This document shows positions 25,721 to 34,323 of a stretch of 64,000 nt of DNA, piece by piece. The position numbers and the translations under genes are program-made. Numbering within the stretch: the first letter of the stretch is position 1; each line of letters begins with the position of its first letter. The stretch lies in NCBI GenBank assembly GCA_030429605.1, contig JAUIEV010000002.1:186001-250000 (forward strand). The letters run 5' to 3'. The notes under the pieces were generated by a model. It had not been told where the DNA came from. It was given only the letters and a program-made list of their open reading frames with translations, and did not search any database. The DNA comes from Chlamydiia bacterium (GTDB lineage Bacteria > Chlamydiota > Chlamydiia > Chlamydiales > Simkaniaceae).

Positions 25721-26369
25721 TTTTTGACGCCAACAGTTGTACGATTTCTTGTTTATCTTTTAAAAATGCATCACACGCTCTTTTTACACCAGGATATGCA
25801 TTCAAATTTTCATGAAACGATGGATCACAGTAATCATCAATGATAATAATCCCACCTGCAACCATCCGTGGATAGACCGCTTCAAGTGATGCAAAAACTG
25901 AAGAATAGAAGTCACCATCCACATGAGCAAACACGATTTTTTCTGGAAGCATATGTGGCAGTGTTTCAGAAAACCACCCAGGACAAATTATAGGAAGCTT
26001 TGTTTTGAAAAGAGAAAAATTTCCTTTGAGATCCTCAATAGATGTTGTAAACCACCCCTTCCCAATTTTTTTATTGTCTTTTTTGATTCGCATGCTTGCT
26101 TCTGGTCCAACCTCATCAAATATTGATTTCTCAGGAAGGCCCTCGAATGAATCATACACAAACAACGTTGCAGTTGATGTATGAGCCTCAATTGTCTTTT
26201 GCAAAAGAATACTCGTCAGTCCTCTATAACATCCAAGCTCAACGACATCACCCGGAAGTGACAAGACAGAGGAAAGCGCATAATAAAGGTTCAACGCTTC
26301 ATCAACATCCATCATTGAACGATTCTTTAAAGCGATCTGGCGCACAAAAAAATTATCTAGAAGGGGCAT
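25680..26369 (-). CDS. TylF/MycF-type methyltransferase
   Basis: A 229-residue SAM-dependent, metal-requiring O-methyltransferase of the macrocin O-methyltransferase (TylF) family. The SAM motif is VVELGCYRGLTSILL near residue 43; the metal and catalytic region is HVDGDFYSSVFASLEAVYP near residue 150, followed by GGIIIIDDYCD. In bacteria such enzymes often decorate sugars of surface polysaccharides. The substrate here is unknown. It overlaps TrkH upstream by 17 bases and YkgJ downstream by 41. Confidence 0.82.
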   Translation of the reverse strand: MPLLDNFFVRQIALKNRSMMDVDEALNLYYALSSVLSLPGDVVELGCYRGLTSILLQKTIEAHTSTATLFVYDSFEGLPEKSIFDEVGPEASMRIKKDNKKIGKGWFTTSIEDLKGNFSLFKTKLPIICPGWFSETLPHMLPEKIVFAHVDGDFYSSVFASLEAVYPRMVAGGIIIIDDYCDPSFHENLNAYPGVKRACDAFLKDKQEIVQLLASKNGYQGFIIKQNLS

Positions 26370-27909
26370 TTTTCTCTTTGACCTTACACCGAAAAGGAAA
26401 GAGTATAGACCAAAGCAGAATTACTGCCGGTAAAATTTCTAAGCGACCTATCCACATGAGAATAATATACACAGACTTTCCGTATGTAGAAAAGTCAGCA
26501 CTCATAACATTTGTCGCGAGCCCGGCATTACTCATTGCGCTGAATACCTCAAAAAATGCATCAAGCGCTTTTTTTTCCGGAACTGCAATGAGCATGAAAA
26601 ACCATCCTAAAAAAGTAGAAACCATCCACATAGTCAAAAGAATGCCTGCTGCATACAGCCGTTCTGCACGAGGGCCCATTGGAAGACCGAATCGCTCTGC
26701 TTTTGGGGCTGTTTTTCGTGATTGTACAGCAGTAATAAATCGTTCTCTCTCCTCAGTCATAGACCGCATCCGGGCGTAAACCCCTTCGAGAAGGTCATAA
26801 AAACGCTGTATTTTTATTCCACCAGCAGTTGATCCAGCACACCCACCAATCAGCATTGCAAAAATAAGAATGAGTTTTGTGTTTGGTACATAGGCAGCAA
26901 TCGGTGACGCAGAATAGCCACACGTTGTAATCGCTGATACAAAGTTAAAGAATATATCGAGTGCAGGGAGTGTATACATTCCAAAAAACTCAAGAAGAAA
27001 AGACCCCAAACACCCAGTAACAATACATAAAATAAATATAAATTGCTGCTGATCAGATAAGAGTAAAGAAAACTTTCTTTCTTGAATCACCTTGTAGTGG
27101 ATGGCAAAACTAATTGCGCCAATGAGCATAAGTAGAATGCCAATCCATTTAATACTTGCATTATACGTGGCAAAACTTGAGGAGAGAAGCGTAAATCCGC
27201 CCGTTGATACAGACGTCATTGAGTGATTAATAGCCTCCCAAAACGGCATCCCTGCAAAGTAATAAGCTATAATTCCAATACATGTATAGAACGCATAAAT
27301 CTTCGCTATAATCTTTGCTGTTTCACGTACATTTTCACCGATAGAGTCATTCCGTGCTTCGGAATAATAGAGTCTAAATTGACCACTTCCAGGTTGTGTC
27401 ATTGACAAAACAAAAACAATGAGCCCTGTTCCGCCAATCCAACAACAAAACGACCTCCAAAATTGAAATGATTTAGGAAAGGATTGCGGGTCATCGATGA
27501 CGCTCATTCCTGTTGAAGTGAATGCAGAAAATGATTCGAAAAGAACATTTGGAAGTTGTGACATATAGAGAATCGAGCTCTCAAATTCCCCACGAGAAAT
27601 TCCACCAACAACAAGCCCGTAGTAGGGTATCGAGCCGATAACAGGAATGACAATCCATGCGAGTGCCGCAATAATCATTGCATCCCATAAATGACACATC
27701 CGAGGAGAATAAAAAACTCTGTACAGAAGTTGTCCAATGATAAGTGAGATACATGTCGTGCAAAGAAGAGGAATGAGAGCAAAGAACTCTTCAAAAAGAA
27801 GGGCTATTGGAATGACACATAAAGCCATTATTCCCGGAAGATGGATCAATACTCCAAGATAGCCTAGAATGGTTTTTGAATGAATGGTGGCATCAAGCGT
27901 CTTTTTCAC
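26353..27909 (-). CDS. K+ transporter, TrkH/KtrB family
   Basis: A 518-residue inner-membrane potassium channel-like transporter. Four P-loops can be read: AFTSTGMSV, TSVSTGGFTLL, AITTCGYSASP and MSNAGLATN; each carries the Gly of the selectivity filter. The FFFNFVSAITTCG-type repeat and the end motif LEILPAVILLW are typical. The start is a GTG at 27909. No TrkA/KtrA regulator is in the window. It begins a minus-strand operon with TylF and YkgJ (overlaps of 17 and 41 bases). Confidence 0.92.
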   Translation of the reverse strand: MKKTLDATIHSKTILGYLGVLIHLPGIMALCVIPIALLFEEFFALIPLLCTTCISLIIGQLLYRVFYSPRMCHLWDAMIIAALAWIVIPVIGSIPYYGLVVGGISRGEFESSILYMSQLPNVLFESFSAFTSTGMSVIDDPQSFPKSFQFWRSFCCWIGGTGLIVFVLSMTQPGSGQFRLYYSEARNDSIGENVRETAKIIAKIYAFYTCIGIIAYYFAGMPFWEAINHSMTSVSTGGFTLLSSSFATYNASIKWIGILLMLIGAISFAIHYKVIQERKFSLLLSDQQQFIFILCIVTGCLGSFLLEFFGMYTLPALDIFFNFVSAITTCGYSASPIAAYVPNTKLILIFAMLIGGCAGSTAGGIKIQRFYDLLEGVYARMRSMTEERERFITAVQSRKTAPKAERFGLPMGPRAERLYAAGILLTMWMVSTFLGWFFMLIAVPEKKALDAFFEVFSAMSNAGLATNVMSADFSTYGKSVYIILMWIGRLEILPAVILLWSILFPFRCKVKEKNAPSR

Positions 27910-28023
27910 CAGTACTAATCCTTCACTTTGTACCCTTCCAAAAAATCCAACAAAGAGAAAAGAGTCATAAAACTTTTTGGAAGTCCTTGATCTTTATCTA
28001 CCATTATCAATACATTTGAGTCT

Positions 28024-28167
28024 ATGAAGGTTTTACCAAGCGTTTTGCTGTGTGCATTTAGTGGAGGACTTGGAGACTCCGCACCCTACTTTTACGTTTT
28101 CATCGCACTCATTGGTGCAATAAACATCTGGTTTGTTGGCAAACTCTTATCAACGAGGGATTCGTGA
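28024..28167 (+). CDS. small membrane protein, 47 residues
   Basis: A short open frame with ATG at 28024 and TGA at 28165-28167, whose last base begins the next gene's ATG (TGATG). The product has a hydrophobic core (FYVFIALIGAINIWFVGKLL) preceded by a Gly-rich segment (LCAFSGGLGDSAPY), so a single membrane helix is likely. It may also be read as two weak helices. The stop/start overlap supports translation. No family is recognised and the Shine-Dalgarno sequence is weak. Confidence 0.5.
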   Translation: MKVLPSVLLCAFSGGLGDSAPYFYVFIALIGAINIWFVGKLLSTRDS

Positions 28168-29117
28168 TGCACAGAGCTCTGTTACTCCTTCTTCTCCCCT
28201 TTGCCCCTCTTTTATCAGAAAGCTTACCTGACAGTACAGGAGCGTATACACCATGGTACACAGGAACATTGCAAGCGAGTGCATCTCAGAACGCAGCTCC
28301 CGGACAACTTGTCATTCAACCGTATTTTGATACGCTGTATCGCTATGGATCGTATGATGATCGATGGAAATACCACCCGCTTGAAATAAAGGAATGGGGG
28401 TTTGTCAACACTCTCTATGTTCAATGGGGACTGACAGACCGTCTTGATTTTAGCATCACACCTGAAATGATAACCAGCTTTCAAAATGGAACGTCCGAAA
28501 CGCTGTTTTCAGATCTCAATACGCAGCTTGGTATCCAAATACTTCAACAACTCCCTGGCACATGGGTCCCAGATGTTCGCTTTATTCTCCAAGTTGAATG
28601 GCCCACAGGGAAGTTTGATAATGGAGAACTACCACGACTTGCAACAGACTTTAGCGGTCTTGGAGCGTTTCAAGTTGGAGGTATTATAGCGATAGGTAAA
28701 ACATTCTATACCTATCCGGAACACCCTTTTCGACTTAACTTCAATCTTGGGTACACAGGTCTATCCGATGTCACAATCAAAGGGATCAGCGTCTATGGCG
28801 GCGATCCATTTACATTTGGCGTTATGCACCCCGGTACAGCCTTCTTTATGTATCTTACAGGAGAAGTGAGCATTACACAAAGGCTGGCACTTGCAGTTGA
28901 AACCTTCTTTGAATACAAAGGGCAGAACAGATTTGAAGGGATAAATATATTCAATCCATTTGAAAATGTTGAGCGTTTCTCCCTTAACATTGTGCCTCAA
29001 GTTGAATACAGCTGGACTGCAAACATGGGTGTTGTAGGGGGAGTTACTTATCAATTTACAGGGTATAACAGTGTCGCGCTTGTTGGCTTGCTTCTTTCTT
29101 TTGTTTACACTTACTAG
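28167..29117 (+). CDS. predicted outer-membrane beta-barrel protein (paralogue A)
   Basis: A 316-residue protein with a signal peptide (LLLLLLPFAPLLSES) and alternating amphipathic strands ending in aromatic residues, finishing in VGLLLSFVYTY, a typical outer-membrane C-terminal strand. Motifs such as VQWGLTDRLDFSI, WVPDVRFILQVEWP and EVSITQRLALAVETFFEY recur in the protein at 35031-36047 (YGILDWLDVELTF, PKPDIRFIFMENFPWG, LEYSITQNLAFALDM), so the two are paralogues. The function is probably a pore or transporter. The next barrel gene overlaps it by 47 bases. Confidence 0.75.
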   Translation: MHRALLLLLLPFAPLLSESLPDSTGAYTPWYTGTLQASASQNAAPGQLVIQPYFDTLYRYGSYDDRWKYHPLEIKEWGFVNTLYVQWGLTDRLDFSITPEMITSFQNGTSETLFSDLNTQLGIQILQQLPGTWVPDVRFILQVEWPTGKFDNGELPRLATDFSGLGAFQVGGIIAIGKTFYTYPEHPFRLNFNLGYTGLSDVTIKGISVYGGDPFTFGVMHPGTAFFMYLTGEVSITQRLALAVETFFEYKGQNRFEGINIFNPFENVERFSLNIVPQVEYSWTANMGVVGGVTYQFTGYNSVALVGLLLSFVYTY

Positions 29118-29745
29118 TCCCCTTTTTCTTACAGGCAGTGTAAACCAAAAACACGACAAGCAAATATGGGCATCCACAGGAGTCGCTGGAAACTTTACCG
29201 AAAAACTCAGCATGAATTTCACTGAAGAGCTCCGATGGGGCAATGACTGCGGAAAACTCTATTTTCAGCTCACTCAACTTACCTTTGCATATGACCTTAC
29301 ACACTACCTTGAACTCTCAGGTGGTTTCAGAAATGTTTCTCGATTACGCAATTCCAGATCGGGAACATGGTTTCATGCATATTCTGCTCTTGCGAGAGCG
29401 ACATTCTTTTTTCAAAGAAACGGTTGGACACTTTCTTCAAGAAACTGGATTCAAAAAGAGTGGGTTCCCTCCTCTTTTATTTCAGATTTTTGGCTCTACA
29501 GGAATAAGATTGTATTGCAGACACCTGTACATCTTATAACGAAAAAAATGCCTTTCTATATTTATGATGAAGTGTTTTTTGTTCAAGGAAGAGGATTTTC
29601 GCAGAATAGGTTTGCAGGCGGTGTCGCACTCAACTGGACCCCACATACAACAGGCTATATAGAAGGAATGTATAGACGACTCAAAACATTGAGAGGATGG
29701 GTGCCAGAAACAGTTTTTAATTTGAGTTTATCCTTTCAGTTTTAA
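29071..29745 (+). CDS. DUF2490-like outer-membrane beta-barrel protein
   Basis: A 224-residue protein with a signal peptide (LLACFFLLFTLTSPLFLTGS). The start is GTG 29071, inside the end of the preceding barrel gene. The mature part shows IWASTGVAGNFTEKLSMNF and ITKKMPFYIYDEVFF, then GGVALNWTPHTTGYIEGMY and a terminal aromatic strand LSLSFQF. The pattern (W near the start, repeated polar/aromatic strands) fits the DUF2490 family of predicted small barrels. The 47-base overlap with the barrel gene before it suggests translational coupling. Confidence 0.75.
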   Translation: MSRLLACFFLLFTLTSPLFLTGSVNQKHDKQIWASTGVAGNFTEKLSMNFTEELRWGNDCGKLYFQLTQLTFAYDLTHYLELSGGFRNVSRLRNSRSGTWFHAYSALARATFFFQRNGWTLSSRNWIQKEWVPSSFISDFWLYRNKIVLQTPVHLITKKMPFYIYDEVFFVQGRGFSQNRFAGGVALNWTPHTTGYIEGMYRRLKTLRGWVPETVFNLSLSFQF

Positions 29746-29802
29746 AAAAATTTTTCTATATAAAAGAAATAATGTGCAACCAATAGAGGCTGGAAGGTGT
29801 AT

Positions 29803-30048
29803 ATGGCTACTATCGAAGATCGCATAGAAAATTTTTTTGTACTCGCAACGTTGTACGACTCAGAAAAAGACTGCCTAAAGCCAAAAGCAACATCCCATGG
29901 GATTGACACGCTCCAAAAATGGAAAGAACAAATGGATACAGATCTCGATTGGCTCCATGAGAATAGTTTGTATGTACTGATCAACCTAGCAAACCTAAGA
30001 AAAAAATGGCCCGCATGCTGTGAAGCACTTGAAGAAATTTTAATATAG
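29803..30048 (+). CDS. small acidic protein of unknown function
   Basis: An 81-residue open frame with a good Shine-Dalgarno (GGAAGG, five bases before ATG 29803). It is helical, rich in Glu, Asp, Leu and Lys, and begins IEDRIENFFVLATLYDSE; no signal peptide is seen. No family is recognised. It stands alone after the barrel genes, 127 bases before the large unknown gene. Confidence 0.5.
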   Translation: MATIEDRIENFFVLATLYDSEKDCLKPKATSHGIDTLQKWKEQMDTDLDWLHENSLYVLINLANLRKKWPACCEALEEILI

Positions 30049-30161
30049 AACTTTCAATTAAAGTGCATACAAACAATATAATTAAAATATAAATTTTTCA
30101 AATTGCTTTATTATAGTTCCTTTTTATAGGAAAAAAAAGTATCCTCTTGTCAGGAGATATT

Positions 30162-30218
30162 ATGAAAGGTATCAAATGGCAGCAGTACTCTTACCAACGA
30201 ATATTTCAAATACTTTAA
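30162..30218 (+). other. possible upstream ORF overlapping the next gene start
   Basis: AGGAG at 30152-30156 is well placed for an ATG at 30162 (out of frame) opening an 18-codon reading frame (MKGIKWQQYSYQRIFQIL) that overlaps the start of the 491-residue gene at 30176. It may tune translation of that gene, or be chance. Confidence 0.25.
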
Positions 30219-31651
30219 AAACAGCGCGCGAAAACCCCGATTTCGTCGTTGGTTCCTATGGTGAAAAGCTGTACCTCGAAAGATGTATACGGATCACCCC
30301 TTTTCAAAAATATATTAATGCCTGCACACTTGTTGACACTGCACTTGCTGCATTAAAAAAATGTGATATACGTTCTTTATCAGCTGATGAGTATACACGG
30401 ATTGATTCTGAAGTTGCTTTATGCGAGCGATATGCAACACAAGTACTAAAAGGGAAGGCAAAATTATCAGGTGAACAAAAAGAGTATTTACAGGCAAAAG
30501 TTTTATCATTGAAACTTGGAGGAAGACTCAAGCCAAAGCACCTAAAAAACACAGAATTTGCAAGGTTTATACAGCAAAACCACCTTCACCACGCATTCCC
30601 AAATATCAGGCTTCAAATACATGAAACAGCAGATAAATCCTCCCCGCTCATTCCATATACGAATGATGAAGGTATTCAAAAAGAAATTCCTTGGAATATG
30701 TTGCTCAAGAGAGTAAAGGACTCCGGTGATATCGAGTTTCTTGATGAGCGAGGCTATGTCGTTTTTGTTGTTGATGCATCCTTTACTTTGTCACGTGAGT
30801 ACTCCTTTCATTTTAAAGGTTTTACTCGATACGATCGCTTTACGACACCACATATACTACCGCTCGATGAGCGATTAAAAGATGACGGCAAGCCTGAGTA
30901 TTGTATTGATATTGTTGTCTCCACATCCCCGACACAAAAGTCAGTCGATGATGTAGGAGGGTGTAGCGGGCAGCACGCATACATAGAAGCTTTTGATCCA
31001 AAATACAGATATAGCATGGGAAAGTATGCTCGATTTGATGAGTTAACGGTTTCTCAGCAAGCATGTGTCACTGCAACAAAAAAAGGCGCCATCCACAGCC
31101 CCGATGAATACTCATTCATGCCAAAGCGCAGATCCTTAACTACGCGGACGACAGTCAAGGTTTCCAAAGAGCAGTTTGAAAAATTTATGCGTCGAATTGA
31201 ACATGATAAGAGAGAAGATGCTCCAGCCTTCTCCGTGCTACAAAAAAATTGTACAGCGTATATCTGCACTGTTATGAAAGAAGAGATCGGCTTAGAGCTT
31301 GAGGCTGAAATTCCAATTGGCCATTATGTATTTTACTATCTCCCTACAACTATAAAATCACCTTTTAAATGGTTCTACTCAACAATATACCAAAACCTAC
31401 CAACACCGGTTCGATTTGCTATTTCTCTTGTATCTAAACCAGTGTACAGACTATACTCTTTTTCAATTGGAATCGTAGCGAAACTGTTAAGCATGAATAA
31501 TCACGTAGATTACCGTGACATCGAAATTTCCTGGACTCAAGTTGTAACAAACCTGTTTTGGGATTCAATTTCGGTTTTTCATCCGACACAGCTTAGACAT
31601 CATTTGCGAACACGTTTCCGAAGAGGATTTGTTGATACTACAAGGGGCTAA
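30176..31651 (+). CDS. candidate effector with a permuted cysteine-peptidase-like pattern
   Basis: A 491-residue protein without a recognised family. No Sec signal is seen. A central region has a His in GGCSGQHAYIEAFDP near residue 268, followed by YRYSMGKYARF, and a Cys in LQKNCTAYICTVM near residue 358. This His-then-Cys order, with NCxxY, resembles circularly permuted NlpC/P60 or YiiX-like peptidases and acyltransferases. The C-terminal part has two moderately hydrophobic segments (VRFAISLVSKPVYRLYSFSIGIVAKLL). This is a hypothesis; a host-directed effector is possible in an intracellular bacterium. Confidence 0.5.
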   Translation: MAAVLLPTNISNTLKTARENPDFVVGSYGEKLYLERCIRITPFQKYINACTLVDTALAALKKCDIRSLSADEYTRIDSEVALCERYATQVLKGKAKLSGEQKEYLQAKVLSLKLGGRLKPKHLKNTEFARFIQQNHLHHAFPNIRLQIHETADKSSPLIPYTNDEGIQKEIPWNMLLKRVKDSGDIEFLDERGYVVFVVDASFTLSREYSFHFKGFTRYDRFTTPHILPLDERLKDDGKPEYCIDIVVSTSPTQKSVDDVGGCSGQHAYIEAFDPKYRYSMGKYARFDELTVSQQACVTATKKGAIHSPDEYSFMPKRRSLTTRTTVKVSKEQFEKFMRRIEHDKREDAPAFSVLQKNCTAYICTVMKEEIGLELEAEIPIGHYVFYYLPTTIKSPFKWFYSTIYQNLPTPVRFAISLVSKPVYRLYSFSIGIVAKLLSMNNHVDYRDIEISWTQVVTNLFWDSISVFHPTQLRHHLRTRFRRGFVDTTRG

Positions 31652-31672
31652 CAATGTTGGCCCCTTTTTTTT
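31644..31672 (+). terminator. Rho-independent terminator after the 491-residue gene
   Basis: GGGGCTAACA and TGTTGGCCCC (31644-31664) form a strong stem with one G-T pair, followed by eight T. The stop codon TAA lies in the left arm. Confidence 0.85.
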
Positions 31673-31724
31673 ATGCAAAAAAACCACCTCAAAATAAGAG
31701 TTAACGAGGATAGAAGGACGAGGT

Positions 31725-33224
31725 ATGACGACATCTGTAGAGACCTTTAGTAAATGGAGACGAAGACTATGGCCTGTTCATGGGTATGAACTGAAAAAAA
31801 TCATTCCCCTCTTGTTTCTCAAATTTTTCATCTCTGTGAATTACACTTTTCTCTATGGACTCAAAGATACTGTTGTCGTAACAGACAAACACTCCGGCGC
31901 AGAAGTCATTGCAGTTCTGAAGGGATGGATCATACTCCCAATTTCTATTCTTGCCGCGATACTTTACTCAAAGCTCACAAACAAATTTAAGAGCACCACG
32001 CTCTTTTACGGCTCTGTTACGCTCTTTTTGAGTTTTGTTGCTCTGTATGCTTTTGTCCTCTATCCAAATAGTGATGCAATAAGCCCCCACAGTTCTGCAG
32101 ACTGGCTTCTCCAAACGTTCGGAAAAAAACACGCCCACTGGATTGCTATCTATCGGAACTGGGCGCATTCTCTTTTTTACATAACTGCGGAGCTTTGGTC
32201 TACAATAGTCATTTTCGTCCTCTACTGGGGATTTACCAATCAAATCAACCGAGTGAGCGAAGCAAAAAGAACCTATACCCTTTTTATTGCAGCCGGAGAC
32301 ATCGGATCTATGATTCCCGGCCCTGTAGTCTATTTCCTCTGTAAATACTACGCAGATATGGGCTTTTTATTTACGCTGCAGGCCGAAACAATGATTATTC
32401 TTACCTGCGGTGTCTTTATTCTTGGCCTTTTCTGGTGGTTAAATAAGCATGTTGTTTCAGATCCAAAACTAGTTGATCAAGAGCAAGTACAAAAAGGACT
32501 CAAGACCAAAACGAAGCTCTCTCTTTTTGAAAGTGTCAAATACATCATCAGTTCGAAATACCTCTTAAGCATCGCCGTGCTTGTTATTGGATGTGCATTG
32601 TCTATCAACCTTGTAGAAGTCACTTGGAAAGCAAACTTGAACCTCTATTCTGCATCACGTGCTGACTACCACAGCTTTATAACAAGTGTTACATCGATAC
32701 TCGGGTTTGTTGGATTAATTACAGTGATCTTTTTAGGGGGAAACTTCCTCCGTGTATTTGGTTGGCTTTTTAGTGCGCAAATATCACCTATTCTCATTGG
32801 AGCAACAGGGCTGATCTTTTTCTTAATGAATATGTATCCTGAAATGCTTACTCCAATTTGCCAGTTTTTTGGCGTCACACCGCTGACGGTCATTGTTTTT
32901 TATGGAGCGTTTCAGTTTGTTGCTGCTAAAACGGTAAAGTACTCATTTTTTGACTCTACAAAAGAAATGGTGTTTATTCCTCTTGATCAGGAAGCGAAAA
33001 CAAAAGGAAAAGCAGCTATTGACGTTGTTGGATCTCGACTGGGGAAATCAGGTTCTAGCTGGCTTCAGTTAGCTCTTATTGAAATTGTGGGAACTGGATC
33101 GGTACTCTCAATAACACCTTTCCTCGTGCCATTTATTGTCTTTACGATCGCGAGTTGGATGATGGCTGTGCGATATCTGCACAAGGAATTTACGCTTCAA
33201 GAAGCGCAAGTTGCTACTGCATAA
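31725..33224 (+). CDS. ATP/ADP (nucleotide) translocase, NTT family
   Basis: A 499-residue carrier with about 12 membrane segments that imports host ATP in exchange for ADP, or other nucleotides. NTT carriers are known from Chlamydiae, Rickettsiales and plastids. Family markers are LLFLKFFISVNYTFLYGLKDTVVVT near the N-terminus, YWGFTNQINRVSEAKR, FIAAGDIGSMIPGPVV, KANLNLY and STKEMVFIPLDQEAKTKGKAA. NTT paralogues differ in substrate, so the exact nucleotide specificity is not certain. It is monocistronic, with terminators on both sides. Confidence 0.93.
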   Translation: MTTSVETFSKWRRRLWPVHGYELKKIIPLLFLKFFISVNYTFLYGLKDTVVVTDKHSGAEVIAVLKGWIILPISILAAILYSKLTNKFKSTTLFYGSVTLFLSFVALYAFVLYPNSDAISPHSSADWLLQTFGKKHAHWIAIYRNWAHSLFYITAELWSTIVIFVLYWGFTNQINRVSEAKRTYTLFIAAGDIGSMIPGPVVYFLCKYYADMGFLFTLQAETMIILTCGVFILGLFWWLNKHVVSDPKLVDQEQVQKGLKTKTKLSLFESVKYIISSKYLLSIAVLVIGCALSINLVEVTWKANLNLYSASRADYHSFITSVTSILGFVGLITVIFLGGNFLRVFGWLFSAQISPILIGATGLIFFLMNMYPEMLTPICQFFGVTPLTVIVFYGAFQFVAAKTVKYSFFDSTKEMVFIPLDQEAKTKGKAAIDVVGSRLGKSGSSWLQLALIEIVGTGSVLSITPFLVPFIVFTIASWMMAVRYLHKEFTLQEAQVATA

Positions 33225-33253
33225 AAAAAAGAGGCGTAAAGCCTCTTTTTTTG
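33223..33253. terminator. bidirectional terminator after the nucleotide translocase
   Basis: AAAAAAAAGAGGC, loop GTAAA, GCCTCTTTTTTTG: a perfect stem with a T-tract on either strand. It ends the nucleotide translocase gene and the convergent SpeD-like gene. Confidence 0.9.
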
Positions 33254-33256
33254 TTA

Positions 33257-33619
33257 TTACGCCTGTCTTGTCAGATAGGTAACTTTCATTGATTCAGGTG
33301 AGAAAAATTCATCAACGACTTTTTTTGCTTCGTCAATATCAAATGTCATACACGAAAAAATATCAAGATATGCAGAACCATCAGCATCAACAAAATGACC
33401 CGTTATTGCAGATGTCTCAATAAGCTGTACAAGTGAAAAACCAGCAGCATTAGGATCGTGTGTTGCAAAATGCTCAACAATAGGCTCTCCGAAAGCTTTC
33501 ATCTTAATTCTTGCAACCATCTCTTTAGCAAACGCTGCTACATTCTCTTTCGAAGTAATTTTGTCTTTACTGCACGCTCTGCAATCTAAAATCAGGTGAT
33601 ATCCCCAATATTCTTTCAT
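33257..33619 (-). CDS. SpeD-like pyruvoyl-dependent decarboxylase homologue
   Basis: A 120-residue single-domain protein resembling bacterial S-adenosylmethionine decarboxylase. The region IETSAITGHF lines up with the cleavage and catalytic site of SpeD (ESHLSIHTW in Thermotoga): Ser70 fits the residue that becomes pyruvoyl, His75 the processing His and Cys90 in DIFSC the catalytic acid. MKEYWGYHLILDC fits the usual start (YHLILD). No speE or other polyamine gene is nearby. Some single-domain SpeD homologues are reported to decarboxylate arginine or ornithine instead, so the substrate is open. GGAG precedes the ATG at 33619. Confidence 0.7.
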   Translation of the reverse strand: MKEYWGYHLILDCRACSKDKITSKENVAAFAKEMVARIKMKAFGEPIVEHFATHDPNAAGFSLVQLIETSAITGHFVDADGSAYLDIFSCMTFDIDEAKKVVDEFFSPESMKVTYLTRQA

Positions 33620-33708
33620 ATTTTTCTCCATGTAAAGGTAGATTCGCAAAAAGTATCTAGAGAGAGTGAAAAATAGTCAATAAACTATTGGGGAGGCATA
33701 CGTATGGA

Positions 33709-34182
33709 TTACTGAGGAAAATCTGCAGAGTGAACACATGTGTCACCGTGAGCATGGGCCACAAAAAAATGAATCATCCCATTTGAATAAATAATTTTTG
33801 AAAGAGAGCCTTCCGGGACTTCATCATAGAGTGGTGTTTTGCAGAAAAGGGAAAGTGTGGCCTTTTCAATAGGAAAGGGGTACGTTTCTAAATACGGCCT
33901 CATTTCCTTTTTTGAATCGATCTGATGGCGTAGTTTCACAAGTATATCAGAAACAAGCTGCTGGCCACTCTCTAAATCAAGAGGTTTGCAGACGACAAAA
34001 GACATAGTGACCCCACTTAAATCATCCCTTTGCAATATGGTGCCAGAAAGTGGATACAGGTCATGCGTATCATACAGCACCTTTCCTGTTGCTCTTAACG
34101 CTTCAGACATCATCTCAGGAGGAGAATACCCAAACATGCTTGCAGAAATAAATAATAAGATAATTACTGGCATAGTACACAT
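33709..34182 (-). CDS. small secreted protein of unknown function
   Basis: A 157-residue protein with a Sec signal peptide (MPVIILLFISASMFGYS) and no membrane helix beyond it. The mature part has two Cys-containing stretches (FVVCKPLD and LFCKTPLYDE) and ends FFVAHAHGDTCVHSADFPQ. No family is recognised. It stands alone, divergent from the NAD(P)-binding gene at 34324. Confidence 0.5.
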   Translation of the reverse strand: MCTMPVIILLFISASMFGYSPPEMMSEALRATGKVLYDTHDLYPLSGTILQRDDLSGVTMSFVVCKPLDLESGQQLVSDILVKLRHQIDSKKEMRPYLETYPFPIEKATLSLFCKTPLYDEVPEGSLSKIIYSNGMIHFFVAHAHGDTCVHSADFPQ

Positions 34183-34323
34183 GGATACAACATATGTTAT
34201 AATTTCTTCAAGTTTTCCCCATTTCGTTCGATTACTTGATTAAAAAAAAATGTTTATCTATTGCATAAAATAGGAGCTAGGTTATAATCATGAACTTTGG
34301 TACCTGGCAGCTGGTATATTTTA

